Counted from the first letter of the stretch, positions 1-9,428 are shown. The stretch: 64,000 nt of DNA from Bradyrhizobium monzae (GCF_021458635.1 NZ_JAIRDQ010000013.1:62001-126000); one strand, 5' to 3'. The notes: a model not told the origin generated them from the sequence alone. Made by a program: numbers and translations.

Positions 1-197
1 CGCTACAACGCAAATGATAGGCCGATGAATCCGGTGCCAGCAAATAGAACAAAGGAGATATGAGAGCTCAGCATCTTGGTGGCGTCACCCAGAATCTTCA
101 ACATGAAAGGCGCGAAAGAGACGGGGAGGTCGCGCCAGAGCGCAACTGCAAGATCCTGCGCTCGTTGTGCTACTTTCGGCGACATTGCGTTTGTCAA
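1..197 (-). CDS. Hypothetical membrane protein, N-terminal part, cut by window edge
   Basis: A minus-strand reading frame starts with ATG at 197 and is still open at position 3. The visible 64 residues start with a polar, possibly amphipathic segment (MTNAMSPKVAQRAQDLAV). Two hydrophobic stretches follow, of which the second (about residues 44-64) looks like a membrane helix. I do not recognise the family. Nothing in the neighbourhood helps, because the rest of the gene lies outside the window. It may equally be a chance frame; the main argument for it is the membrane-like composition. Confidence 0.3.
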
Positions 198-531
198 TGA
201 CGGCTAAGTATCTCGCTGGCGCTGCCTTGTCGCTCTTCGAAATGGTGCGCTCGTGAAACGGTTGCGTTCGTCTAAGCACAATAGCCGCACCTCAACTATT
301 GATGGATGCAACTGGGCCCGGGCCGACGCTTAATTTCCGCGCTCCGGTGGATTTTTTCGACGGATTTCACCATCTGGTCGGAGCACAGAAAGACTGATCG
401 AAGACATTCTGGCGGTATCCGTCCCCAATCATAATTCGGAACAGCTAGGCACGATTCACGCAAGTTGTGTTATCCGTTTTCACTTTCCAACGTTGCGAAC
501 TTCCCGCTAGACTGCCAAAAGGAGCATTGGG
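198..531. other. Intergenic, no gene seen
   Basis: No convincing coding frame or repeat was found. The last 10 bases carry the AGGAG ribosome-binding site of the next gene (about 521-525). Confidence 0.5.
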
Positions 532-2981
532 GTGATCGAGGGGGTTCGTTGCGTCATGACCTTGGAGAAGTTGATTGAAGCGGACATCGATCCATATCGG
601 CGCAAAGAACTAGAAGTCTCGGGTTGGATCTGCGTCAACATCGATCGGCAAAAGCGGAATGTCGTAAACCGGCCGTCGTTACTACGCCAAGTATTGCGAC
701 AGCAACTGTGGCCATCAACCCGGCCGGTCTGGTTCGGCATATCGTCGGTGGATGTCTCTTTTCCGAGCCGACGGGACGACGCAAGGTTACGTGTGACGTC
801 GAACTGACGTTGTCCGTTCTAGATCGATCGAAATTCGGATCAGTGCAAGCGAGCAATGCGCTCGGCTATCTGGCCAGCCTGGACCTCGACCCAATTTCTG
901 CCGTCAAGATACTCGTCGACATCGCGGCGGCAGAGGTTCAGCGGAGGTTAAGGAATGAAACGATCCACGACTTTGACAGAGTCGTCCTGCCTCGGTTCCG
1001 GGATGAAGTAGTCGAGTACTTTGCACGGATAGACCTGCACGCTGACGCGACCATCGAATGGGAGAACTATGGCGAGCGTCCCGCATTCGATATGGATGAA
1101 ATCGTCGCGCCGTTCCGCATTCCCGGTGTGGCGCGCCGTCTCGAAACAAGATTGCACTGTGAGGTTGTCCCCGATCCTCGATTTAACGCAGTCATCGCCT
1201 GCTTGCAGCCCGACAAAGCAATCCTGACGCGCGTAGTAAACGAAGCTGTAGCGACGTTTTTCGACGATGCTACGCTATTTGACCGTATTCTCCGCGATCG
1301 CCGTGCCGTTGAGAAGGCCAGCGAAAGCTTCATCAATGATCGTCTCAGGCATTACGGACATCAGTTGCGTGGCTTTGCTTTGCCCGAACCGCGCGGTCTG
1401 CCGGACAGGCCAGCGAACCAGATTGAGGTCGAGGTCGAGACCCCGATTCAACTCAGTGATAGCGAGCAGCCGGTTCCGCTCCGGCACACCGCGCAACTAG
1501 TCCTAGCGGATTTCAGCAAATTCGTCGGCGAAAGCCTCGATCGGACGGTCGATCCTAAGGATTACGCCATTAAGGCGATTAAGGGCGCCGCAGCGAAAAA
1601 GCTGCAGGGCAAAACGTTCGTTGACCTGATTCAGGCCTTCGTGCTCGATCCGTTGAATGTCGAACGTAACAAGGAAGAGCCGAAGCTCCCGCTGGGCAAG
1701 GAATTCAATACGGAGATCAAGGACAAGCTCGCGGCGATCGGATATGATATCTATCACCTTGTGACCGCGCCGAAAGCAAAGCTGGTCGAACTCCTTATCC
1801 AGGCGCCGAATATCACGCTTACAAAGAAAGAATACCAACTCAAGGGTGGATCGCAGGTCAGCGTCACCATCAGCTTCAGCGGCAGCGTCACGAGTCTCGA
1901 TCAAATCCGGGGCCGAATGACGCTCGAGACCGATCCGATCGCCGATATGCAAACTGATCTGCCAGGGACAGTTCAAACGGTGCTCGGTGATGTGAATCCC
2001 TTCAACTACGACACCGGAATGCCAATCGGCGAAAATGGCGAAAACTGGATGAAGAGGTTGGAAGGCGAGATCAAGAAGCGGCTGGAGGACGCTTATGGAT
2101 TCCGTATTCACAGCATTCAAATTAATGGACAAGAGAGCGTGCCGCGATCGTATCTGCGCGCGCTACAGGCAGGAGGTGGGCATAGTTTCACCATCAATAA
2201 CCTGGCGCAGAGCGCGGGCGGCCAACTGGGTGGTCTGGTGCTGCGAGCCACCTATGTGGTCAAGGAGCCGCGTTATACCGATGCCATCGCACAGGGAAAT
2301 GAGCCCAGCACCTACGAGCGCTATATTGAAACGAGCCTCTATGCGTTCGACGTTACCGAGGTCCACGGTCGGATTGAGGCGGCCGTCGTCAGTCAGTTGA
2401 ATCAGCTTCTCAGCAGGATGAATCGGGACCAAATCCAGACGCTTCTTGCGACCGGACGAAACGGACCGAACGCGGAGATGCGGGGATATTATCAAAGCTT
2501 AGTGCAGCGAGCTGAGACATTCGTTGCAAAAACCTTCGGGCTGATTGTCGAGCTCGAAATTGCAGTGAACGACGATGATCCGCTGGGAATGAAATCAATT
2601 GCGGCCAATAGCTATCTCGAAAATTTCAAGGATCTCTTAGCCCTCGCCAACGACTTGCAGCGGACGCGGAACGACGCAGCTCGGGTGGCTCTGACGCAGT
2701 ATCATACCGCTTTGTTGAAATTCGATCCCGTTACGAGTGACGAGAAAGATAAGCAGGCGCTCGACCTGTTGAAAGAACGCGCGCAAACGCTCGCAACGGA
2801 GGCCACTCTTGATCAGGGTGACGGGCCGGGACATGGAACATTGACCTTTCCAGGTTCTGCTTCGCCGGCTTTGCTGTCCGAGGTCTTTGGCTCGAAGGAA
2901 GGAGACGATCGCAAGCAACTTTCACAACATGCGTCGGCGTGGCGAGCCGATGGAGACATCGTTGATCAGCAGCCGTCGTGA
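532..2981 (+). CDS. SPFH/band-7-like large protein, probable frameshift near 660
   Basis: The long frame runs from ATG 624 to 2981 (785 residues). A GTG at 532 with a good AGGAG site 6-7 bases upstream opens a second frame. That frame has protein-like sequence (MTLEKLIEADIDPYRR from 556 on) up to about 660, where the long frame takes over with KPAVVTTPSIATATV. One missing base near 660-668 would join them, so the annotated start at 624 is doubtful. The protein is soluble and alpha/beta. It has repeated charged-helix segments and a region (NAVIACLQPDKAILTRVVNE onward) that resembles the helical part of SPFH/stomatin-type proteins. The resemblance is by eye only. It is the first of four co-directional genes to 6209 and is not assigned a function. 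Confidence 0.6.
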
Positions 2982-3050
2982 ACAGAGCTGGCTCGCCTCA
3001 GAGCCCACTCCGTCGAGAACTGTTAGGCTCTTACTGGAGGACAGGAAGAC

Positions 3051-3392
3051 ATGATTGACGCTATTATTTCAGCTCTGGCTTCAGGTGCGGCGTCCGAGGC
3101 GAGCAAAGAACTGGTCAAGCGGATCGGGGTTGGTCTCGGGATGCTGCTGAAGACGAGGGACGCTCCCGCCCATGCAACGGCGGCTGCGGAAAAGCTTGAA
3201 CGCAGTGAAATTGATCGTGACGGGCTGCGCTACGCGCTCTCACTGCTCACTGAGCGGGAACTCGCCCCCATCGCCACCGAGGCGCAAAAGCTACCCAAGG
3301 GCGGAGATATCACCGCGAATCTCAATTTTCAGGGAGCAACAATCAACTCATCGTCAATTATCGGCCTCTCGATCGGATCCCGGAGAGACTGA
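3051..3392 (+). CDS. Small hypothetical protein with C-terminal NxxFxxAxI segment
   Basis: This 113-residue frame starts at ATG 3051, 69 bases after the SPFH-like gene, preceded by GGAGGACAGGAAG. The N-terminal half is helical (MIDAIISALASGAASEASKE), with a hydrophobic glycine-rich patch (RIGVGLGMLL). The C-terminus, about residues 84-105, reads GDITANLNFQGATINSSSII. A related segment, VNANFEKAKLEGSEINF, lies near residues 75-92 of the next protein. Such N-F-x-x-A-x-I/L repeats recall pentapeptide-repeat or short beta-arch adaptors. The shared segment suggests that the two proteins bind the same partner or each other, which is inference. No known family was recognised. Confidence 0.6.
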   Translation: MIDAIISALASGAASEASKELVKRIGVGLGMLLKTRDAPAHATAAAEKLERSEIDRDGLRYALSLLTERELAPIATEAQKLPKGGDITANLNFQGATINSSSIIGLSIGSRRD

Positions 3393-3437
3393 CGCAAGGT
3401 TCTAGGACCGACAGGAAAGACACAAGGGTTTTTGAGA

Positions 3438-5849
3438 ATGCAACCGGCGGAAGCGCCCAAAGAGATGGAGGCTCCGGCGAACGCTGCAGCGGCGGCGCCC
3501 GCGGTCGACCCCAAGCCGGAACTAGCTGCGGGCGCATCTTTGCCATCGCAAGGCGCCGACGAGGGCTTAGCCAATCCAACCCCGTCCCAGGCCCCGCAAG
3601 CAGCAATTGCCGGCGGACCGGTGCCCCCGAGCGAGCCACAGACGTTCGTAAACACGCTGAGTGTGAATGCCAATTTTGAAAAGGCAAAGCTCGAAGGTTC
3701 CGAGATCAATTTCATAAAAGCGGTACTGAATGCCGGAGCGCGTAACATATCCGATTTGATTGAAATCGGCGTGAAACCTCATGTCGAATGTCGCGTCGAC
3801 CTGGTAGTTTGCAATCGCCTTCGTCAACGAGCCTTCCATAAGCCATTTCCGGAAGCGGGCCTCGTCGTTATTGAATATCCAAACGACGATGTGCTCGGTG
3901 TCGTGCGAGCTTCGGCGCTTTCTGCTGTACGGCTCGACAGTGCCGGCTCCGGCAACGACGTGCACCGGGTTGATGTAATATTCCGGGAAGAGCGCCGTAA
4001 CTGGATTGCGAAGGCGATTGAAAAAACAATCACCGAGTTGGCTGAGAAGGCGGTGACGGTTGGACTACTCTATCCCCTCACCGGATCAGACTTCTACGAA
4101 GACTTCATGCGGTCCGACGATCAGATCCGTCACCTAGGCGAAGCTTGCAGGCAGACGAATATCCTGTTGATTGTCTTCCTCGAGGAGCGGCCAGCGCTTC
4201 CGGGGGCGACGACAGGTCGCCGCGACAGTGATGTGCGTATCTGTGTGCGCCTCGAGACAGCTCTCGCCGCAACCTTCGATAGGGAAGAAACTTGGGTCGA
4301 AGACTTGAGACGAAGACTGGTTGCCGGCGGCACGGGTGCTGAGTTGAGCTATGTTGAACTCAAAAGTGCTTGCGAGGCTGCACTTAGATTCACGAACCTC
4401 AAGCAATATACGGAATCGCTGCGCAATGATGCCGATGCCTCAGCCAACTTTCTGCTCAAGGTCATGACGGAACAATTGGGCGAAAACGTTGATCATGTGT
4501 TCGACCTGGTTGCACTGTTTCTCGCGGCCTACATTCCTGGCCTCGGTTTGTCCGATTTTGAAAGATTGGCAAATGCGATCATCGCGACGCTACCTTTACC
4601 GCCTCCTGTAACAGGCACCGCCGTGCCCGTAGCCCGGCCGAGATGGACGCCAGCACGCTTGCAACGGCTGCGGACTGAAGGGATCGTGCAGTTGAAGACA
4701 GGGGCCGAAGGAATGCGTCAGGTATTCTGCGCATCTCCGGCGATTGCCGCCCGGCTGAGAGCGGAATTCGATGACGAGCACGTCACGCTCGCAGGGCTGC
4801 GGCGTGCGTTGGTACCCAGTACGTTGTTTGTCGAGAAGCAACTTTCGACTGACCAAATCGAATGCTGGACCGCGCTAATGACGGTGGCGCAGAGAGATGA
4901 CGCCAGTACGGATGCTATAGCAGGATTCGCAAAGACATTTGGCGATGACGGTATTCGGCTGCCCTCGCGAGAGCGCGGCCATCGAGCCGGACTGGCATTA
5001 ACAAGTTTTTGGCTGAACCCGCAGCAGGATGAGAGCCGCGGACCGGCTACGGATTTTGTCCGAGCTTTGCTCAAGCAGGCCGGTCCTGAAGTCGCATTTC
5101 AAGCGCTTCGCTCTTGCAGCCGCAACGCGTCGAATCCAATTGCCATCAATGCCCTGAAAAGCTGGACCCATCGAATTCTCCAGACGGGACAGTCCATACC
5201 GGAAACGCTGACATACGCTTATGTACGTGATCTGCTCTCAACCCCAACTGTGGAACGTCGACAGAAATTTGTTGTGCAGCTTGTGGAGTGGATCGGGACG
5301 GACGATGAACCGGACGCGCTGAGCAAGGTACTCCGCGACAGCATTGCAAACGCTCTATGGGCGCCGCTTGTGACCGCTGCCGCCAACGCCTCCGATATTC
5401 CGACCGTCGGAACGTTACCAATTTTCGGCGGCCTTCCTGCCGAAACCTGTTCGAAGCTGTTGGCCTGCCTCATAACCGAGGCGCCTGTTCGGATCATCGA
5501 CTCGAATGTCCGTGAGGCTTTTGCAGCCACATCCAGGCCGAACATTGACGAACCCCAAAGCTGGCTGGAAATGCCACCGGGCCGGATTGTAGCCTTTCTC
5601 TTCGCCATGTGGCGGGAATGGCTAGCTGCTGGCGATGCGTCGGCGCAGGCTGAAGGCGATGCTTGGCTCCAAACCATCCTTCGAGAACTCCGCCAGGATC
5701 GTAGGCACCGTCGATATTTGCTTCAATCTGTGACGGAACTCTTGGCTCTCTTTCGCGACCACAGGCAAAGAGAAGTGGACAAGGCTGTGCAGCAGACCTA
5801 CCTGCGACTTATCCAGCAGCTTCTATGGGTGCGTGCGGCTTCGGCATGA
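3438..5849 (+). CDS. Large hypothetical protein, third gene of the unknown cluster
   Basis: The frame opens with TTG at 3432; ATG 3438 two codons later is the more likely start, giving about 803 residues. The first 65 residues are a low-complexity Ala/Pro-rich linker. The motif VNANFEKAKLEGSEINF follows and is shared with the small upstream protein. Residues ~95-250 look like a compact alpha/beta domain ending in the strand NILLIVFLEERP. Residues 300-800 are mainly helical and resemble a solenoid or STAND-type C-terminal scaffold, but I could find no Walker A motif. No catalytic signature was found. A regulatory or scaffold part of a multi-gene system is possible but unproven. It starts 45 bases after the previous stop. 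Confidence 0.6.
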   Translation: MQPAEAPKEMEAPANAAAAAPAVDPKPELAAGASLPSQGADEGLANPTPSQAPQAAIAGGPVPPSEPQTFVNTLSVNANFEKAKLEGSEINFIKAVLNAGARNISDLIEIGVKPHVECRVDLVVCNRLRQRAFHKPFPEAGLVVIEYPNDDVLGVVRASALSAVRLDSAGSGNDVHRVDVIFREERRNWIAKAIEKTITELAEKAVTVGLLYPLTGSDFYEDFMRSDDQIRHLGEACRQTNILLIVFLEERPALPGATTGRRDSDVRICVRLETALAATFDREETWVEDLRRRLVAGGTGAELSYVELKSACEAALRFTNLKQYTESLRNDADASANFLLKVMTEQLGENVDHVFDLVALFLAAYIPGLGLSDFERLANAIIATLPLPPPVTGTAVPVARPRWTPARLQRLRTEGIVQLKTGAEGMRQVFCASPAIAARLRAEFDDEHVTLAGLRRALVPSTLFVEKQLSTDQIECWTALMTVAQRDDASTDAIAGFAKTFGDDGIRLPSRERGHRAGLALTSFWLNPQQDESRGPATDFVRALLKQAGPEVAFQALRSCSRNASNPIAINALKSWTHRILQTGQSIPETLTYAYVRDLLSTPTVERRQKFVVQLVEWIGTDDEPDALSKVLRDSIANALWAPLVTAAANASDIPTVGTLPIFGGLPAETCSKLLACLITEAPVRIIDSNVREAFAATSRPNIDEPQSWLEMPPGRIVAFLFAMWREWLAAGDASAQAEGDAWLQTILRELRQDRRHRRYLLQSVTELLALFRDHRQREVDKAVQQTYLRLIQQLLWVRAASA

Positions 5850-5909
5850 GCAGACGATGAGACATGTCGGTAACTCGTCCACATGGGGCTTTCTTGGAGG
5901 TCGGAGAAC

Positions 5910-6209
5910 ATGAGCTATGAGCCGGAGAGCAGACAGACTGCTTCGTCAGAATTCCGAACGCGGCTGCAGACGATCGGTGCGGAGCTTGAGAGTCAGACCA
6001 GACAATTTGCGTATGTGACGCGTCTCGACTTTCTCATTCAGTTTTGCGTGGTCGCGGCGATCTTCGTGATCATCATGACGTTGCTTGGCAATCCCTGGGT
6101 CGGCATTTTCTTGCTGGCAATCGTCTCAAGCGTACTCGTCGCACTGCGCTGGATCCAGGTGCATGGTGTGCTGACCGCGATCGACAAGATTAAAGAGATT
6201 TTGCGGTAG
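5910..6209 (+). CDS. Small two-helix membrane protein closing the unknown cluster
   Basis: An upstream ATG at 5883 exists, but ATG 5910 has the GGAGGTCGGAG ribosome site immediately before it and gives a 99-residue protein. It has a polar helix (residues 10-33), then two hydrophobic helices (about LDFLIQFCVVAAIFVIIMTL and VGIFLLAIVSSVLVALRWI) and a short amphipathic tail. It would sit in the inner membrane with both ends on the same side. It lies 60 bases after the 803-residue gene on the same strand. If the cluster is a defence or signalling module, this would be its membrane partner. That is inferred from architecture only. Confidence 0.55.
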   Translation: MSYEPESRQTASSEFRTRLQTIGAELESQTRQFAYVTRLDFLIQFCVVAAIFVIIMTLLGNPWVGIFLLAIVSSVLVALRWIQVHGVLTAIDKIKEILR

Positions 6210-6630
6210 CCGAGCCGTTCGGTGAAGGAATAGCCGAAGCTTATCAGTTAAAGAGAAAACACGCTATTCACCTCCAAATGTTGTATCATATCGCATTATT
6301 GAACGATTGCGAGCGGATCCTCTGTTGAAGAGAGATTTCCGTCAGCAAGATACTGACCGAGGTTGGGACCTCAACTATTTTAGGCAATGCTGCAACATTG
6401 ATCGGGTAGGCCCATCGACGAAGAGCAAGCTAAGCGTTGGTCCACGCTCACTGTTTTCGTGGCGCAATAGAACGCGCCGCATGAAGGCCAATGGTCCCGG
6501 GCGCATACTGGGCGAATGGTGAGTCTCCGATAAGAACATCGGCGTACTGCGCGACGACGACCGGGTCGAATGTTCAAGCGGCGAGCGTTTCTGGCTATTT
6601 CGGGACGCGCCCGTCGAAGCGGGCGGCTGT
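6210..6630. other. Intergenic, no supportable gene
   Basis: AT-richer sequence at 6240-6310, then GC-rich DNA with only short frames on either strand. None has a plausible ribosome site or recognisable protein sequence. It ends where the direct repeat begins. Confidence 0.4.
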
Positions 6631-7007
6631 CGGTGGTTGTAGGGAATTGGCGAAGCATGAGGTGAACCAAATCAACTTTGGGATAGGAATCTCGCGCCAG
6701 TCGAGAGCCGCGACGCGAACTTCTCATTTGTAATTGCAATTTGTTTTCCTTGAGCAATCGCCATTGCGCGATCCGAAATCCAGAACCTGGCCCGCCTTAC
6801 TGAGTAACGACAGGCTTGATGGAGGCGTTTTGGATGCTTGAGGCGCAAGGATATATCGCAATTTCGGTCATCTATCTGGTCGTCGCCTGGGTTCATTGGC
6901 GGTTTTCAAACAAAGCTGACGTTGCGACCGGCCCATCGACGGCGAACGAACCGAATGAGCAAGGAGCCAGAGAATGAACAAGCAGACCCTGATCATCTGC
7001 GCGAGTT
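6631..7007 (+). repeat. Direct repeat, copy A (~375 bp)
   Basis: This segment is closely repeated at 16439-16817 in the same orientation, with scattered substitutions and small indels. It spans a conserved ~200 bp leader and two overlapping tiny membrane-protein frames. Similarity stops abruptly at about 7007, where a fragment of an RraA-like gene is joined. The two copies bracket hipBA, the mim operon and groEL. Confidence 0.85.
6834..6977 (+). CDS. Tiny single-helix membrane protein (copy A)
   Basis: ATG 6834 follows a GGAGG site (TGGAGGCGTTTTGG) and encodes 47 residues. A hydrophobic helix, YIAISVIYLVVAWVHWRF, is followed by a polar acidic tail. An almost identical protein is encoded by copy B at 16645, so the frame is conserved between the copies, which supports real coding. 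The stop overlaps the start of the next tiny frame (ATGA). Such small proteins often serve as accessory subunits of membrane transporters or oxidases. No partner gene is next to it here. Confidence 0.65.
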   Translation: MLEAQGYIAISVIYLVVAWVHWRFSNKADVATGPSTANEPNEQGARE

Positions 7008-7042
7008 GCCGTCCAGCCGGGCGACATCGTCATCGCGGATGA
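6974..7042 (+). pseudogene. Second tiny membrane protein, truncated (copy A)
   Basis: ATG 6974 overlaps the preceding stop. The first ten codons (MNKQTLIICA) match the intact 30-residue protein of copy B (MNKETLIISA). After codon 11 the sequence runs into foreign DNA and stops at 7042, so the membrane helix is lost. Copy A is therefore a broken version of the two-gene unit. Confidence 0.7.
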
Positions 7043-7205
7043 TGACGGCGTGATGGTCGTGCCAAAGGCGACCGGCGCCGCGTTCGTGAAAGTCGCAGCC
7101 GCACGTGACGAGAAGGAAGCAGGAGTCATGAAGGCAGTCCTGGATGGTGGCGACATTCTCGAGCCTTCCGGGGTGCTTTCCGTCAAGAATTGCAGTTGGG
7201 ACTGA
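7011..7205 (+). pseudogene. RraA-like / HMG-aldolase family, C-terminal fragment
   Basis: A frame without its own start encodes VQPGDIVIADDDGVMVVP and about 45 further residues to a TGA at 7203-7205. The P-G-D-x-I-x-A-D-x-D-G-V motif is typical of the RraA-like/4-hydroxy-4-methyl-2-oxoglutarate aldolase fold. The N-terminal two thirds are missing, and the fragment is fused to the broken repeat copy A. It records a deletion or recombination junction at about 7007. Confidence 0.75.
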
Positions 7206-7778
7206 GGCCGGGGTGCCGCTTTTCGCGCCGATGGCACCGGCAAGCGAGAATTGGTGCTAATGAAGGCGGTCACACGGTTTCCTTTGGCAGCAAAAGCATC
7301 GCACCTCATCGGCTTCGTTTCGCAAAAATCGCCGGCCACGTCATCCTGTTGGATGGCGAGCGTGCTGTCGAAAGCGAGCGAGACGGAAAGCCGTCCCCGC
7401 TCTCTTACCGAGCGGCGGCAGGAACTGTCTGGATCAGATCATCCGGCAGACCAGGTTCACTGTGGAAGACCACCTTGATGCATGGGATCGGGCGCATCGA
7501 AAGGGCGCTTCACTCCATGAGTTGCGGTCTTGGAATAAGCAAACCGCGACGGGCGCAGCCGGAAGATCGACCGAGCGCGAGGGCCTGGTAACCGATTGCC
7601 ACAGGGCGAACGGCGCTACTTTCGGGCCTGCTTGTCAGCCCCGAGGGTCGCGCCGTGAAGGGGCTCAGAAGCCAGCTCGTTTCATCACCGTCCCCCGGGG
7701 TGGGAAACCATCAGGGAACTCAGGGCATCGGCTCTTTTCTAGGGAAAGACCCGTTTAGGGATCATTGATGATACCGAA
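7206..7778. other. Remnant DNA, no supportable gene
   Basis: Several short overlapping frames exist, for example one with VEDHLDAWDRAHRKG near 7460-7510. None can be tied to a family or an initiation site. The stretch looks like decayed DNA between the RraA remnant and hipBA. Confidence 0.4.
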
Positions 7779-7861
7779 GATACGTAAACATATCAGATTG
7801 ACTAGCATGTCTATGATCTGCATACGTATCAATTAGCCTCTGAATGTTCCGAGAACGTATC
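7779..7861 (+). promoter_or_regulatory. Probable HipB operator/promoter region
   Basis: GATACGTAAACATATC (7779-7794) is an inverted repeat GATA-N8-TATC. A related site, CATACGTATC (7821-7830), and a further ACGTATC (7855-7861) follow before the hipB start. HipB-type antitoxins bind TATC-N8-GATA-like palindromes and repress their own operon, so these spaced copies are good autoregulation candidates. No clear -35/-10 pair was assigned. Confidence 0.5.
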
Positions 7862-8176
7862 ATGTCTGCTGCACCGGATCCACTCCTCAAGGACCTTGGC
7901 CTGCGCTTTCGCAAGGCGCGCTTGGCCGCTCGCTTGTCGCAGCAGCAAATCGCCCAGCGGGCCAACATCAGCAGGCCTCGCTATCGGGACATCGAAACGG
8001 GCGCTGCCGCCGCCCGTGCAACCACGCTCGTCAATGTCGCACGCGCGCTTGGCATGGAGATGATGCTGATCCCGCAGGCGATGGTGCCCGCTGTTCAGTC
8101 CATGCTCCAGCCTGCGGATAGCGATGATGATCGTCCAGCGTTCACGTCGGATGTCGAAGACGAGGAAGGATCATGA
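7862..8176 (+). CDS. hipB: HipB-type antitoxin, XRE-family DNA-binding protein
   Basis: ATG 7862 gives 104 residues (an upstream ATG at 7844 is less likely). Residues ~9-65 form a helix-turn-helix of the Cro/C1 type (LRFRKARLAARLSQQQIAQR, then SRPRYRDIETG). The C-terminal tail is acidic, as is usual for antitoxins. The stop overlaps the hipA start, the tight coupling expected for a toxin-antitoxin pair. HipB neutralises HipA and represses the operon, probably through the palindromes just upstream. The pair sits between the 6.6 and 16.4 kb repeats and could act as a stabiliser of this segment. Confidence 0.88.
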   Translation: MSAAPDPLLKDLGLRFRKARLAARLSQQQIAQRANISRPRYRDIETGAAAARATTLVNVARALGMEMMLIPQAMVPAVQSMLQPADSDDDRPAFTSDVEDEEGS

Positions 8177-9417
8177 GCGCGACACCCCACGCCGCCGAGC
8201 GTATCCAGTCGCTCGATATCTCGTTGAACAATCTTCCGGTCGGCACCCTGGTCCGGACGCCGGGCGACTACAACGCGTTCAACCTCTTGCCTTCTTATCG
8301 GAGCTTGAACAACCCGCCGATCTTCAGCCTGTCGCTTCGATCGATCGATGGCGGCCTTCGCAGGGACCCGAAACCGATACGCGGCGCACTTCCACCGTTC
8401 TTTGCAAACCTGTTGCCCGAAGAGAAGCTGCGCGAGGCTATGGAAAGGCACCACGCCGCGTCAGTCAGGCCGGGCAACGACTTCGATCTGCTCGCAGCCT
8501 TGGGGACCAACCTGCCCGGGGCGGTGCGCGCACTGCCAAGTGACGGCATTCCCGTTCCAATTGGCCCGGAAGCGGAAGCCGGCAAGAAGGCACGCTTCTC
8601 GCTCGCCGGCGTGCAGATGAAGCTGTCGGTCATGAAAAACACGGGAAAGGAAGGCGGGATCACGCTCGCCCTGGACGACGAACAAGGCCAATACATCGCA
8701 AAATTTCCCTTGCTTACGCACATAGGGCTTTCGGAGAACGAATTCGCGATCCTGGCCCTTGCGGAAGCGCTGGGAATGGACGTGCCCGCCCGCGAACTCG
8801 TCGACAGATCAGAGTTCGCTGGCATCCCGGAGGAATTCAACACCATGTCGACGGGCAAGGTCCTGCTTGTCCGCCGCTTCGACCGCGAGGCTAGCGGCGG
8901 GCGCGTGCACATGGAGGATTTCGCGCAAGTGTTTGGCCGATATCCGTCCGAGAAATACAGCGGCGCAGCCTATCACAATATCGCGGCAGCGCTGAACAGC
9001 GGCGTCTCCTTCGATGCAGCCATCGAATTTGTGCGACGCCTCGCCCTCACAGCGCTCACAGGCAACGGTGACATGCACCTCAAGAACTGGTCTCTGCTGT
9101 ATCCCGGAGACGGCCGGACACCAACGCTGTCGCCTGTCTATGACGTGCTTTCAACGATTCCCTATATCCCAAAAGACGGCATGGCACTTAGCCTTGCCGG
9201 CGAAAAGTCGTTCAAGGCGCTGACCCAGGAGCGCTGGCGCAATTTTGCAAACCGCAGCCGTCTTCCGGAAGGGGCCGTGGTGACAGCAGTAGCTGAGACT
9301 GCGGCGGTCGTGCGCGAGAAGTGGTCGGTTCTTCCGGAACGCGATGTTGTGCCTGCGCAGGTCCTCGAACGGATCGATGCGCATGTCGATGAAATGGCCG
9401 CCATCCTCGACTTTTAA
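8173..9417 (+). CDS. hipA: HipA-type serine/threonine kinase toxin
   Basis: 414 residues, ATG 8173 overlapping the hipB stop. The N-terminal domain carries the HipA pattern RGALPPFFANLLPE (residues ~73-86). The kinase core shows FSLAGVQMKLSV (phosphate-binding region), KVLLVRRFDR, catalytic GNGDMHLKNWSL (Asp300, Asn305) and YDVLST for metal binding. HipA kinases phosphorylate glutamyl-tRNA synthetase or related targets and induce dormancy. All key residues seen are intact, and the length is usual (about 410-440), so the toxin is probably functional. Confidence 0.92.
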   Translation: MSATPHAAERIQSLDISLNNLPVGTLVRTPGDYNAFNLLPSYRSLNNPPIFSLSLRSIDGGLRRDPKPIRGALPPFFANLLPEEKLREAMERHHAASVRPGNDFDLLAALGTNLPGAVRALPSDGIPVPIGPEAEAGKKARFSLAGVQMKLSVMKNTGKEGGITLALDDEQGQYIAKFPLLTHIGLSENEFAILALAEALGMDVPARELVDRSEFAGIPEEFNTMSTGKVLLVRRFDREASGGRVHMEDFAQVFGRYPSEKYSGAAYHNIAAALNSGVSFDAAIEFVRRLALTALTGNGDMHLKNWSLLYPGDGRTPTLSPVYDVLSTIPYIPKDGMALSLAGEKSFKALTQERWRNFANRSRLPEGAVVTAVAETAAVVREKWSVLPERDVVPAQVLERIDAHVDEMAAILDF

Positions 9418-9428
9418 TGTTGGCAGGC

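Noticed and set aside
7462..7758. 98-codon frame with VEDHLDAWDRAHRKG
   Set aside because: The protein-like part is about 20 residues long and the rest is low-information; no family found.
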